Positions 7,567 to 14,892 of a stretch of 64,000 nucleotides of DNA are shown here, piece by piece (the stretch's first letter is position 1; every line of letters begins with the position of its first letter). The notes below the pieces were generated by a model. The model made no database searches and was not told where the DNA came from. It saw nothing but the letters and a program-made list of their open reading frames with translations. Origin of the DNA: Streptomyces sp. BA2 (GTDB lineage Bacteria; Actinomycetota; Actinomycetes; Streptomycetales; Streptomycetaceae); the NCBI RefSeq assembly GCF_009769735.1, contig NZ_WSRO01000002.1, forward strand, positions 4,414,001-4,478,000, written 5' to 3'. A program made the translations under genes and the position numbers.

Positions 7567-7951
7567 ATGGCAACTGACAAGAACCGCGCCACAGCCGCCG
7601 CGATCCTCCCTCTCGTCGGCGGTGCCCAGAACGTCACCTCCATCGCCCACTGCATGACGCGCCTGCGCCTGGGCCTCGAAGGTCGGCTCCACGGCTATCG
7701 GCCCGTCGGGCTGGGCCCTGTTCCCCCTCCTGGACGGCAACAAGGGCCTGGGCCTGACGATCGCGATCTACGGCGGCGGCCTCCTGGTGGGCTACGCGGT
7801 GGGCTTCTTCGCGACGTACTTCTTCGGCTTCAGCAAGCAGATGCTGACCGAACTGAACGTCGACACGACCGCCCACGAGCAGGTCGTCGCGGGTTCCCCC
7901 GCCACGACCGCGGGCCCGGCCGACCCGGCCAAGTCACCCGCGGCGGTCTGA
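7567..7951 (+). pseudogene. murP: PTS transporter EIIBC (MurNAc/glucose-family), internally deleted
   Basis: The first 38 codons (7567-7680) are a good EIIB start, including NVTSIAHCMTRLRL with the phosphorylatable cysteine. The reading then jumps: in the +1 frame from 7682 to the TGA at 7949-7951 the DNA encodes VGSTAIGPSGWALFPLLDGN and the last two helices of an EIIC domain. The end of EIIB and almost all of EIIC, roughly 350 residues by comparison with full-length relatives, are gone and the frame is broken. It follows murQ by 60 bp. MurNAc uptake by this route is therefore lost. The name murP is inferred from context; the specificity was not tested. Confidence 0.85.
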
Positions 7952-7959
7952 CGCCGTAC

Positions 7960-7998
7960 GCGTGAGGGCGGCATCCGTATCGGATGCCGCCCTCACGC
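7960..7998 (+). terminator. Terminator after murQ/murP remnant
   Basis: A perfect 18-bp stem (7960-7977 with 7981-7998) and a 3-nt TAT loop. It ends the regulator-murQ-permease transcription unit. Confidence 0.85.
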
Positions 7999-8025
7999 AT
8001 GCACAGCACTGCGTACCTTTACGGC

Positions 8026-8286
8026 ATGAGCGAGACCGTGACCCTCCGCGAAGCCACCCGCAGCGGGAAGCGCGTGGCCGCGCTGGTACCCATCGAGGCC
8101 CTGGACGCCTTCGACGAGGCGGCCGACGAACTCGCCGGGCTCGAGGCCGAGCTCCACCGGCATGACCCCACCGTCGGCACAGCCGAACTTCTCGGCGGAC
8201 TCTTCGACATCGCCCCGCATCACTCGATCCGGCGAAGCCGCGCCACAACGGCTATTATGTCGCCAACGACATATTACGGTTCCCGC
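8026..8286 (+). pseudogene. Phd-like antitoxin remnant, in frame with the following toxin
   Basis: MSETVTLREATRSGKRVAAL followed by VPIEALDAFDEAADELAGLEAEL resembles the DNA-binding N-terminus of Phd/YefM-like antitoxins. The rest is degenerate and has no stop codon before the downstream toxin start, with which it shares frame, so an 174-residue fusion is formally open. A promoter and operator sit inside its distal part, which argues that it no longer functions as an independent antitoxin gene. It may still yield a short protein. Confidence 0.45.
8256..8273. promoter_or_regulatory. Inverted repeat TATGTCG-N4-CGACATA
   Basis: A perfect 7-bp inverted repeat with 4-bp spacer, 13 bp before the toxin start. 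The position fits the operator bound by the Xre antitoxin encoded downstream. Confidence 0.6.
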
Positions 8287-8550
8287 ATGGAAGCCTTGTA
8301 CACGATCGAGATGGAGCCGGACGTCCGCGCCTGGCTCGAACTCCTCACGGATCGGCATCATCGCAAAGTCGAGGAGTACGCGGAGCTGCTCGCCGGCCTG
8401 GGCGCATCCACACCCATGCCGTTCGCGCGCCCGCTGCGCGACGGGGTGTACGAGCTCCGCCCGACCCTGGACGGCCAAGACACGCGCATCACCTACTGGT
8501 TCGCGCCGGACCGCCGCTATGACCGAGCCAAGGACGGAGACGCGAAATGA
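8287..8550 (+). CDS. RelE/HigB-type toxin, shortened C-terminus
   Basis: Starting MEALYTIEMEPDVRAWLELL, with PFARPLRDGVYELRPTLDGQ and DTRITYWFAPDRR, it matches the phage-derived Gp49/HigB-like RelE toxins that cleave mRNA on the ribosome. It is 87 residues, whereas relatives recalled from other streptomycetes are about 110-120. The usual hydrophobic strand after DRR (of the LLTVFRKT type) is missing and the frame jumps to YDRAKDGDAK, suggesting an internal deletion that removes the last core strand. It overlaps the antitoxin start by ATGA. Activity is doubtful. Confidence 0.7.
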   Translation: MEALYTIEMEPDVRAWLELLTDRHHRKVEEYAELLAGLGASTPMPFARPLRDGVYELRPTLDGQDTRITYWFAPDRRYDRAKDGDAK

Positions 8551-8882
8551 GCCACACCCGCTGGAGGCTGGCCCGCGAGAGGAAGCTCAGCGAGGGATAC
8601 GCCGAGTCACCGGAGGCCGAGGCCGACCGCGCCGAGATTCGCCTCGCCATGGCCTTCGCCAAGGCTGTGTACGACCGCCGCAAGGAGCTGGGGCTTTCGC
8701 AGACTCAGCTCGCCGAGCGGGCCGGACTCACCCAGGCCAAGATCTCCCGCATCGAAGGCGCGGACGCGGTACCCACCCTGCCCCTTCTCCGCCGCGTGGC
8801 CACCGCGATGAACGCCTCCTTGAACATCGCCCTGGACGCCGACCACGAGGAAGTCACGTTCATCGCCCACTCGGCGGCCTGA
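8547..8882 (+). CDS. Xre-family antitoxin (HigA-like)
   Basis: An 111-residue protein with a HTH_3 domain at about residues 44-90 (GLSQTQLAERAGLTQAKISR IEG) and a C-terminal strand (SLNIALDADHEEVTFIAHSA) that normally pairs with the toxin. It neutralises the RelE-type toxin and represses the locus, probably through the inverted repeat at 8256. Its start overlaps the toxin stop by 4 bp, the toxin-first order usual for HigBA. Confidence 0.85.
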   Translation: MSHTRWRLARERKLSEGYAESPEAEADRAEIRLAMAFAKAVYDRRKELGLSQTQLAERAGLTQAKISRIEGADAVPTLPLLRRVATAMNASLNIALDADHEEVTFIAHSAA

Positions 8883-8893
8883 GGGATACGCGC

Positions 8894-10084
8894 CTAGGCC
8901 CGCGCCCCCACCGGCCGCCGCAGCAGATAGACCCCCGCGGTCGAGACCAGCACCGCCATGACCGCGATGAACACCAGGCCCGCGCCCTCCAGACCCATCG
9001 GACCCGTCAGTACGCCCACCCCGATGACCGGCAGCGAGATGCCCGCGTACGCGACCACGAACAGCGTCGAGATCACCGCCGCGCGCCGGTCCGAGGGAGA
9101 CGCCTCGGCCACCGCCGACAGCGCCCCGCGGAACGCGAGGCCCTGCCCGCACCCGCCGACAACGGCGCTGAGCACCACCAACGCCAGCAGATCCCAGTGC
9201 AGCGCACCCGCGAGCAGCGCGAGGCCGGCGAGGAGCACGGCGCACCCCAGTGGCAGTGATCGCCCCACCCCGACCCGGCCGATCGCCAACTGTCCGGCGG
9301 TCGAGGCGAAGAAGGCCAGCGCGACGACGAGACCGCTGACCGCGTGGTTCTCCACGTTCAGGGACTCCGCGAGGAACGCCGGGCTGACCGAGGTGAACAC
9401 CCCGAACAGCGCGAACCCCACGAACGAAGCGATCCCCGCGGGCACGAACACCGCCCGCACCTGCGGGGGCACTCCGGGCCGCTGCGGCCGTACCGTGCTC
9501 AGCGGCCGCGGCTCCCGCACGGTCTCCGGAAGCCGCAGCAGGACGACGGCCGAGACGGCGACCAGCGCGAGGTGCACGGCGAACGGCAGGTACAGCGGCC
9601 AGGCCGCGTACTGCGCGAGCACCCCGGCGAGCAGCGGACCGCAGCCGAGGCCGCCCATGTTGGCGGCCGTCGCCACGAACGTGGCCCGTGAGGCGCCGAC
9701 GTGCGGTGCCGTGTCCATCACGTACGCCGTGGCGGCCCCGGTGAACAGTCCGGCGGACAGTCCCGAGAGCAGCCGCCCCGCATACAGCCAGCCCATCCCG
9801 ACGGCGAAGAGGAAGCAGACGGCGCTCGCCGCCGCGCATCCGAGGCCCCACAGCAGTACCGGACGCCTGCCCACGACGTCCGAGGCGTTGCCCGCGAGAA
9901 GCAGCACGCCGATCACCGCGAAGGCGTACACCGCGTACACGACGGTGACCGTCAGCTCGGAGAACCCGAACTTGTCCTGGTACAGGCTGTAGAGGGGAGT
10001 CGGCAGCGTGGTGCCGGCCATGCACACGGCGAACACAGCCCCGCTGAGGAGACACTGGCGCCAACGTCGTTGATCAACGTCCAT
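8894..10084 (-). CDS. MFS transporter, DHA1-like
   Basis: The 396-residue protein begins MDVDQRRWRQCLLSGAVFAV and has 12 hydrophobic segments. The motif-A loop is GNASDVVGRRPVLLWGLG (about residues 65-80). Similar transporters export drugs or sugars; no substrate can be named. It is convergent with the Xre antitoxin gene (11 bp apart) and divergent from the deacetylase. ATG 10084 was chosen because the frame upstream of it is arginine/proline-rich shadow sequence. Confidence 0.85.
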   Translation of the reverse strand: MDVDQRRWRQCLLSGAVFAVCMAGTTLPTPLYSLYQDKFGFSELTVTVVYAVYAFAVIGVLLLAGNASDVVGRRPVLLWGLGCAAASAVCFLFAVGMGWLYAGRLLSGLSAGLFTGAATAYVMDTAPHVGASRATFVATAANMGGLGCGPLLAGVLAQYAAWPLYLPFAVHLALVAVSAVVLLRLPETVREPRPLSTVRPQRPGVPPQVRAVFVPAGIASFVGFALFGVFTSVSPAFLAESLNVENHAVSGLVVALAFFASTAGQLAIGRVGVGRSLPLGCAVLLAGLALLAGALHWDLLALVVLSAVVGGCGQGLAFRGALSAVAEASPSDRRAAVISTLFVVAYAGISLPVIGVGVLTGPMGLEGAGLVFIAVMAVLVSTAGVYLLRRPVGARA

Positions 10085-10276
10085 GCCGCCGACGCTAACC
10101 CGCACACCGCCCGCCACCCGCCATCCGCGCAGGGATGTCCGCGGGCTCCCCCGGAATTGTCCTTGATCGGTAACGGACTGGCCCCCGGTGCATCCCCTGA
10201 CCCCCGTTCCTCGTCCTGCCAGGTGGCCGCGCGGGACCGGGGCGCGGCGCGGGACGGGACGGCAAAGGGGCGGGCA

Positions 10277-11038
10277 ATGGCGCGGCACAGCGGTGGGCGG
10301 GGCTGGTACAGCAAGATCATCGGGGCTGCGCTCGGGGTGACGATGCTCGCCACCGGTGCGGGGGTATGGAGCGCACAGGCCGGTACTTCGGAGAGCTCCC
10401 CGCCGGCGGCCAAGAAGCCCAGCGCCGTCAAGCCGGTCTCGGCGACCATCGCTCACTCCTCGGAGGCCGGGAAGCGCGGCATCAACCTCACCATCGACGA
10501 CGGCCCCGACCCCAAGTGGACGCCCGAAGTCCTCGCCGTCCTGCGGCAGTACGACGTGAAGGCCACCTTCTGCATGGTGGGGACGCAGGCCGAGGCGCAC
10601 CCGGACATGGTGAAGAAGGTGGTCGCGGCCGGGCACCGCCTGTGCGACCACTCGGTGTCGCACAACACCGGCATGGACAAGGACTCCAAGGCCTACCAGT
10701 CCCAGCAGATCCTCGACGCCGAGCGCATGATCACCAAGGCGTCCGGAGGCGTACGCCCCATGTACTACCGGGCCCCCGGCGGGGCGTTCACCCCGTACAG
10801 CCGCAAGCTCGCCGCCGACCGGGGCATGCGCCCCCTGGGCTGGAACGTGGACACCAAGGACTTCGAGCGTCCGGGTACGGACGCGATCGTCGCCACGGTC
10901 CAGCGGGAGCTGCCAGGCGGCCCGACGCTCCTCTTCCACGACGCGGGCGGCGACCGCACCCAGACCGTCGAAGCCCTGCGCACGCTCATCCCCCAACTCA
11001 AGCAGCAGGGCTACACCTTCGGCTTCCCGGTCCGCTGA
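10277..11038 (+). CDS. Polysaccharide deacetylase (NodB homology, CE4)
   Basis: A 253-residue secreted or membrane-anchored protein: hydrophobic N-terminal segment (IIGAALGVTMLATGAGVWSA), then a NodB domain. Motifs are visible in order: LTIDDGPDP (motif 1, metal and base Asp), CDHSVSHNTGM (motif 2, H-x3-H), YRAPGGAF (motif 3), GWNVDTKDF (motif 4) and LLFHDAGGDR (motif 5). It should remove acetyl groups from peptidoglycan or chitin-like sugars outside the cell. The start is preceded by an AAAGGGG Shine-Dalgarno-like stretch at 10264-10270. Confidence 0.9.
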   Translation: MARHSGGRGWYSKIIGAALGVTMLATGAGVWSAQAGTSESSPPAAKKPSAVKPVSATIAHSSEAGKRGINLTIDDGPDPKWTPEVLAVLRQYDVKATFCMVGTQAEAHPDMVKKVVAAGHRLCDHSVSHNTGMDKDSKAYQSQQILDAERMITKASGGVRPMYYRAPGGAFTPYSRKLAADRGMRPLGWNVDTKDFERPGTDAIVATVQRELPGGPTLLFHDAGGDRTQTVEALRTLIPQLKQQGYTFGFPVR

Positions 11039-11066
11039 CTTTCGCTGACTTTCACGGCAGCCGCCG

Positions 11067-11492
11067 CTACCGGCCCCCCAGCGGCCCCTCCCGTACATTG
11101 CGCTGGCGCATCTCGACGGCGAACCTCTCGGCCGTCACGAAGTCGTTGTCGTCGTGCAGGACGATGAGGCCGTGGTGGGCCGCGGTCGCGCAGATCTGCA
11201 GGTCGATGGCGGAAAGGGCGTGGTGCGCACCGTTCTCAGCGGCGCGCAGCTGCACTCCTTCCACCCATCGGGCTGCTCCCTTGGGCACGGACACGTCCTC
11301 GTAGATGTCCGTGAACATCGAGTTGTACTCCTCGTACTCCCTGAGGTTCCGCGCCGAGCACCTGAATTCCGTACGTTGCGGATAGCAGGAACGCACCAGG
11401 CCATCCATGAGCGCCGGGTGCCACGCCGCGTACAGGTTCTTGTCGCGCAGCAATCGCCACAGTGCCGAAGAGTCCAGCAGGTAGCCGTTCAC
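11067..11492 (-). CDS. PIN-domain toxin (VapC-like)
   Basis: A 141-residue PIN nuclease. The conserved acids are visible: MNGYLLDSSALWRLL (first Asp), E of REYEEYN, SAIDLQICATAAHHG and LHDDNDF (later Asps coordinating Mg2+). VapC toxins cut tRNA or rRNA. Its start overlaps the antitoxin stop by ATGA, the antitoxin-first order normal for vapBC. Confidence 0.9.
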   Translation of the reverse strand: MNGYLLDSSALWRLLRDKNLYAAWHPALMDGLVRSCYPQRTEFRCSARNLREYEEYNSMFTDIYEDVSVPKGAARWVEGVQLRAAENGAHHALSAIDLQICATAAHHGLIVLHDDNDFVTAERFAVEMRQRNVREGPLGGR

Positions 11493-11713
11493 CTACGGAA
11501 TGCCTCCTTCTCAGCGCGATGCGCCGCCTCAGCAGCCTCAAGGTCCCAGTCCTGGGCGAGCTCGAAGTACTTGTCCAGGGCTGCCGCCCGCTCCAACCGC
11601 TTGTTGTACTCCTCCAGCGCGTGCGCCACCGCAGCGGTCTTCGTCTTGTGGCCGCCAAGACGCTTGGCCGTCTCCACTGCCTCGTCGTCGATCTCGATGT
11701 GTGTCAGCGACAT
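11489..11713 (-). CDS. VapB-type antitoxin
   Basis: A 74-residue protein beginning MSLTHIEIDDEAVETAKRLG, followed by GHKTKTAAVAHALEEYNKRL. This is the ribbon-helix-helix VapB pattern common in actinobacteria, in which the N-terminal strand binds DNA as a dimer. The acidic and basic helical tail would wrap the toxin. The start was set at the first Met of the RHH strand; the frame further upstream is not protein-like. Confidence 0.88.
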   Translation of the reverse strand: MSLTHIEIDDEAVETAKRLGGHKTKTAAVAHALEEYNKRLERAAALDKYFELAQDWDLEAAEAAHRAEKEAFRR

Positions 11714-11799
11714 CCCGATCTCCCATTCTGTACATGGAGGGCCCGCATCTGCCCTTCCGAGTGTACAAAGAACGGCTGCCGCCTGCCTTCGCGATCCGC

Positions 11800-12027
11800 T
11801 CAAGGCAACCGCCCTTCCCGATTGACCAGCCGCACTCGCTCCCGCAGCACCTCGCCCGGCAGCGCCTGCCCGACCTTCTCCGGCGGACAGTCCCACTCCC
11901 GGCCTCCGCCGAGCGGCCTGAGCTGTACGAGACCGCCCTCGCACCCCATGACCTGCCCGACGCTGCCGTCCCTGAAGTCGACGGCGTACGTCCCTGCCTC
12001 CGGCACGCCCGGATCGTCGTCGTTCAC
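11800..12027 (-). CDS. Small hypothetical protein, partner of 12024 gene
   Basis: A 75-residue protein from a GTG start: VNDDDPGVPEAGTYAVDFRD, then GSVGQVMGCEGGLVQLRPLG and GGREWDCPPEKV. The beta-strand-rich pattern with REW-x-CPP is shared by small streptomycete proteins found beside DUF5753/DUF397 genes. No function is known. It overlaps the preceding gene by 4 bp (GTGA), so the two are translated together. Confidence 0.7.
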   Translation of the reverse strand: MNDDDPGVPEAGTYAVDFRDGSVGQVMGCEGGLVQLRPLGGGREWDCPPEKVGQALPGEVLRERVRLVNREGRLP

Positions 12028-12236
12028 CGCGCGCCCTCCAGTACGGCGGCGAGCCGCAGCGCGGTGTCGAGGTTGCAGCGCCCCAACTCCACGAGGGGGA
12101 GCGCCCCTTCGGCCGCCGCCGTCAGCGGATCCATCCGCAGGGACGGCAGCGTGACCCCGGCCCCTTCGAGCCCCGCTCTCAACTGCCGCACGGCCTCCTC
12201 CACCGCCCGCACCCGTTCCTCCGCCGTCAGCGCCAT
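12024..12236 (-). CDS. Small helical hypothetical protein
   Basis: A 70-residue helical protein: MALTAEERVRAVEEAVRQLR and ELGRCNLDTALRLAAVLEGA. Similar proteins sit next to WhiJ-like regulator loci in Streptomyces, where they form part of multi-copy developmental or regulatory cassettes. It is divergent from the DUF5753 regulator, 115 bp away, and translationally coupled to the next gene. Confidence 0.7.
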   Translation of the reverse strand: MALTAEERVRAVEEAVRQLRAGLEGAGVTLPSLRMDPLTAAAEGALPLVELGRCNLDTALRLAAVLEGAR

Positions 12237-12351
12237 GGTCTCTGCCTCTCACACTGGGTGTTGCTGTTTCCTCACTAAGCGTGTCCGGTGCTGCGTAGCC
12301 TGAGAAGCAACGGCGTCCCAACAAACCGGCTTGTTGGATGAGGAGTTGCAC

Positions 12352-13194
12352 ATGACCCGCCGCAAGGACCTCGACCCGTCGTCGAACCCCCGTGCCCTCC
12401 TCGGCTGCGAACTCCGTCACGCACGGGAGCGGAAGGGGATCAGCCAGGAGGCGCTGGGGGCGCCGTTGTTCGTGAGCGGCTCGTTCATCGGCCAGCTGGA
12501 GGCCGGTACGCGGCGGATGCACTTGGAGTACGCGCAGCACTTCGACGAGGTTCTGGATACGGGGGGCTTCTTCGCCCGCAATTGCAGGGCTGTGGCCAAG
12601 TCGAAGTATCCGGATCACTTTGCTGAGGCGGCGGAAGCGGAGGCCGCCGCTACAGCCATCAAGCAGTACGCGGCCTTGCTGATCCCGGGACTGCTCCAGA
12701 CGAGGGCGTACGCGACAGAGATCTTCCGCGCCTACCACCCGACGGCTACGGACGACACGATCAGCACGCAGGTGGAGGTGCGACTCGAACGCGCCCACCT
12801 CCTGGACAACCCAACAACGCCCTTGTTGTGGACGATTGTTGACGAGGCAGCCCTCAGGCGAGTGGTCGGCAGCGGCACGGTGATGGCAGAAGCCCTGCGC
12901 CACGTAGGGGGCCTCGCGCGTCAGCACCGGGTCATTGTTCAGGTGCTGCCGTTTGGCGCCGGGGCACACGCGTCCATGGCCGGAACGCTGAAGCTCATGG
13001 AGTTCGCCGACGCACCTCCGCTCTGCTTCGTCGAAGGGCCGGACATGGGGCGACTGCTCGACGACCCAGTCACCGTCGCCCGTCACACTCTGATGCTCAA
13101 CCTCCTCCAGGCCACAGCACTCTCTCCTAAGAAGTCCCTGGCTCTGCTGGAGTCAGTGGCGCAGGATTACGAGCATGGAGAACAGCACCCGTGA
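12352..13194 (+). CDS. XRE-family regulator with DUF5753 (WhiJ-like)
   Basis: A 280-residue protein with an N-terminal HTH (LRHARERKGISQEALGAPLF through SFIGQLEAGTRR, residues ~21-56) and a C-terminal DUF5753 domain (LLIPGLLQTRAYATEIFRAY; LVLPFG-type segment VQVLPFGAGAHASMAGTLKL). Such regulators pair with DUF397 proteins; the best-known member, WhiJ, affects sporulation. GAGGAG at 12340-12345 with 6-nt spacing supports ATG 12352 over the TTG at 12331. The DUF397 partner overlaps its 3' end. Confidence 0.9.
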   Translation: MTRRKDLDPSSNPRALLGCELRHARERKGISQEALGAPLFVSGSFIGQLEAGTRRMHLEYAQHFDEVLDTGGFFARNCRAVAKSKYPDHFAEAAEAEAAATAIKQYAALLIPGLLQTRAYATEIFRAYHPTATDDTISTQVEVRLERAHLLDNPTTPLLWTIVDEAALRRVVGSGTVMAEALRHVGGLARQHRVIVQVLPFGAGAHASMAGTLKLMEFADAPPLCFVEGPDMGRLLDDPVTVARHTLMLNLLQATALSPKKSLALLESVAQDYEHGEQHP

Positions 13195-13447
13195 GTACGA
13201 GTACGACCTGAGCGCGGCCACCTGGCACAAGTCCAGTTACAGCGGAGGAAGCGGCAGCGACTGCGTGGAGGTCGCCACCTGGCGCAAGTCCACGTACAGC
13301 GGCGGCCAAGGCGGCGACTGCCTCGAAGTAGCCGACGGGCACCCGAACCTCGTCCCCGTCCGCGACTCCAAGAACCCCACCGGCCCGAAGCTCGTGTTCC
13401 GGGCCGCCAGCTGGTCCGCGTTCGTCGCGGACCTCAAGGACAACTAA
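13175..13447 (+). CDS. DUF397 protein with duplicated N-terminal motif
   Basis: A 90-residue protein. DUF397 normally has one W-x-KSSYSG motif; here it appears twice in tandem: ATWHKSSYSGGSGSDCVEV (about residues 15-33) and ATWRKSTYSGGQGGDCLEV (34-52), then the usual VPVRDSKNP and WSAFVADLK. It overlaps the DUF5753 regulator gene by 20 bp and is expected to act as its small partner, perhaps an antitoxin-like or modulating subunit; function unproven. Confidence 0.9.
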   Translation: MENSTREYEYDLSAATWHKSSYSGGSGSDCVEVATWRKSTYSGGQGGDCLEVADGHPNLVPVRDSKNPTGPKLVFRAASWSAFVADLKDN

Positions 13448-13611
13448 CCCCGAGGCTCAAGCCACCAGCCCCGAGCCCTCTTTTCAAGGAACGGGAGGCG
13501 GGTCTCAACCCGCCCTCCCTCCCTAGGAGTTGGCACAGCCGATCACTTTCTGGCTTCGACTTGCCACGCAGCGTGACAACGCTCTAGCGTGCCCGATTAA
13601 CGAACAAAAAC

Positions 13612-13646
13612 AACCCCCGCCCGGTGCGACAACACCTGCGGGGGTT
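13612..13646 (+). terminator. Terminator after DUF397 gene
   Basis: AACCCCCGC (13612-13620) pairs with GCGGGGGTT (13638-13646), and the stem extends inward through GGTG/CACC with one bulge. It is followed by TTAA. The 230-bp gap between DUF397 and the next gene otherwise shows nothing distinctive. Confidence 0.75.
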
Positions 13647-13678
13647 TAACCATCACGATCGAAAGTCGAGTTCGATCC

Positions 13679-14551
13679 ATGGCTGACGCCAAGCTTAGTG
13701 CCGCCTTCCGCCCCGCGCACGCGACCCCGCACCCGATGGCCAATCCCGGCTACGGGAAACGTTCGGCGCCCGAACAACGGCCCCGCACGAACAACGACTT
13801 CACCCACCTCCCGCCCCGCGAGGCAGCCATCGCAGCCTGCCTCGACCGGCTCCCGGACGGCGCGGACATCTCCGTAAAGACCCTGGCCAAGCACCTCCCG
13901 TACGGGCAGTGCGCCCTCCGGACCGCCCTCAACAGGCTTCAGGCAGCAGGGCACTTGAGGCGCGGCAGAGAACACGTGCTCGGAAGCGGCAGCGCCCGCT
14001 GGATCACTCGAACGTGGTTCTCCCGCACCGCGCGGGACAACACCTGGTGGGCGGCCTTCACGCGCGGCGACGTGCCGGAGCCAGAGCCGGACAGACGGCC
14101 CCAACGCCCCACCCGCAGCCGCGCGTTCATCCTCCTCGCGGCCCTCGGCCGCACGGCCCCCGCCCTCTCCCTCTCGTACGCGGACTGCGTCGCCCTGGAG
14201 CCCCAGCTCACCGAGTGGTTCACGCGCGGCGCCACGGAGCCGGACGTACTCCGCGCCCTGACCGCCGGGCTGCCGAGCCCCGTCCACAGCCCAGTGGCCC
14301 TCGTCCGCAGCCGCCTCACGACGAAGCTCCCCCCAGAACCAGCCCTCCGCCCCGTACTCCGCGTCCTTGAGTGCGGGAGATGCGGATCGCCCGGCCGACC
14401 CGAAGCCCTGCCAGGCGGCGTCTGCGGCCCCTGCCGGGGCGAACCCGGGCCACCTCGCGCGGCGGCACCCCTGCCGCCCGCAGCGGTCCGCACCCACGCG
14501 GCGGCAGCCCGCGCCGCAGCCACCGGTCTACAGGCGGGCCGCCAGGCATGA
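13679..14551 (+). CDS. Helix-turn-helix hypothetical protein with C-terminal zinc ribbon-like motif
   Basis: A 290-residue protein (271 if the ATG at 13736, MANPGYGKRSAPE, is used). The middle part, DGADISVKTLAKHLPYGQCA followed by LRTALNRLQAAGHLRRGREH, is a winged-helix module of the type annotated as MarR-like in streptomycetes. The C-terminus has CGRCGSPGRPEALPGGVCGPC, two CxxC pairs that could hold zinc. The role is unknown. It is a conserved Streptomyces family in accessory regions. The downstream TA operator lies 45 bp after its stop. Confidence 0.75.
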   Translation: MADAKLSAAFRPAHATPHPMANPGYGKRSAPEQRPRTNNDFTHLPPREAAIAACLDRLPDGADISVKTLAKHLPYGQCALRTALNRLQAAGHLRRGREHVLGSGSARWITRTWFSRTARDNTWWAAFTRGDVPEPEPDRRPQRPTRSRAFILLAALGRTAPALSLSYADCVALEPQLTEWFTRGATEPDVLRALTAGLPSPVHSPVALVRSRLTTKLPPEPALRPVLRVLECGRCGSPGRPEALPGGVCGPCRGEPGPPRAAAPLPPAAVRTHAAAARAAATGLQAGRQA

Positions 14552-14596
14552 CCGCTTCCGTCGCCGTTTGCCCGTCCGAGACCCAGCCCGTACAGT

Positions 14597-14614
14597 TTCC
14601 TGTACGTACAGGAA
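14597..14614. promoter_or_regulatory. Perfect palindrome operator upstream of yefM-yoeB
   Basis: TTCCTGTACGTACAGGAA, an 18-bp perfect palindrome 26 bp before the yefM start. Its TGTAC core resembles the TGTACA repeats bound by YefM/Phd-type antitoxins. It is the likely autoregulatory operator. Confidence 0.75.
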
Positions 14615-14640
14615 GTCGTACATGCCCGAGGAGGACCACG

Positions 14641-14892
14641 ATGCGCACCATGACCTACACAGAGTCGCGAGCGAAGTACGCCGAGACGCTCAACGCCGTC
14701 ACGGACGACCGCGAGGAAGTCATAGTGACCCGCGCAGGCCGGGAGCCGGTCGTCATCGTGGCGCTTGAGGAGTACGAGTCCCTGAAGGAGACGGCTTACC
14801 TGCTGCGGAACCCCGAGAATGCCCGTCGCCTGCTGGCCTCCATCGACCGCCTGGAGAGCGGTGGCGGCACAGTCAGGGAGCTCGCCGAATGA
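14641..14892 (+). CDS. yefM: YefM/Phd-family antitoxin
   Basis: An 83-residue protein: MRTMTYTESRAKYAETLNAV, then DDREEVIVTRAGREPVVIVA and LEEYESLKETAYLLRNPENA, the full YefM pattern. It binds and blocks YoeB and represses the operon. The RBS GAGGAGG at 14629-14635 precedes the ATG. Its stop overlaps the toxin start (ATGA at 14889-14892). Confidence 0.95.
   Translation: MRTMTYTESRAKYAETLNAVTDDREEVIVTRAGREPVVIVALEEYESLKETAYLLRNPENARRLLASIDRLESGGGTVRELAE

Noticed and set aside
9701..10276. N-terminal extension of the deacetylase frame
   Set aside because: It overlaps the divergent MFS gene on the other strand and lacks a signal peptide; the real start with membrane segment is at 10277.
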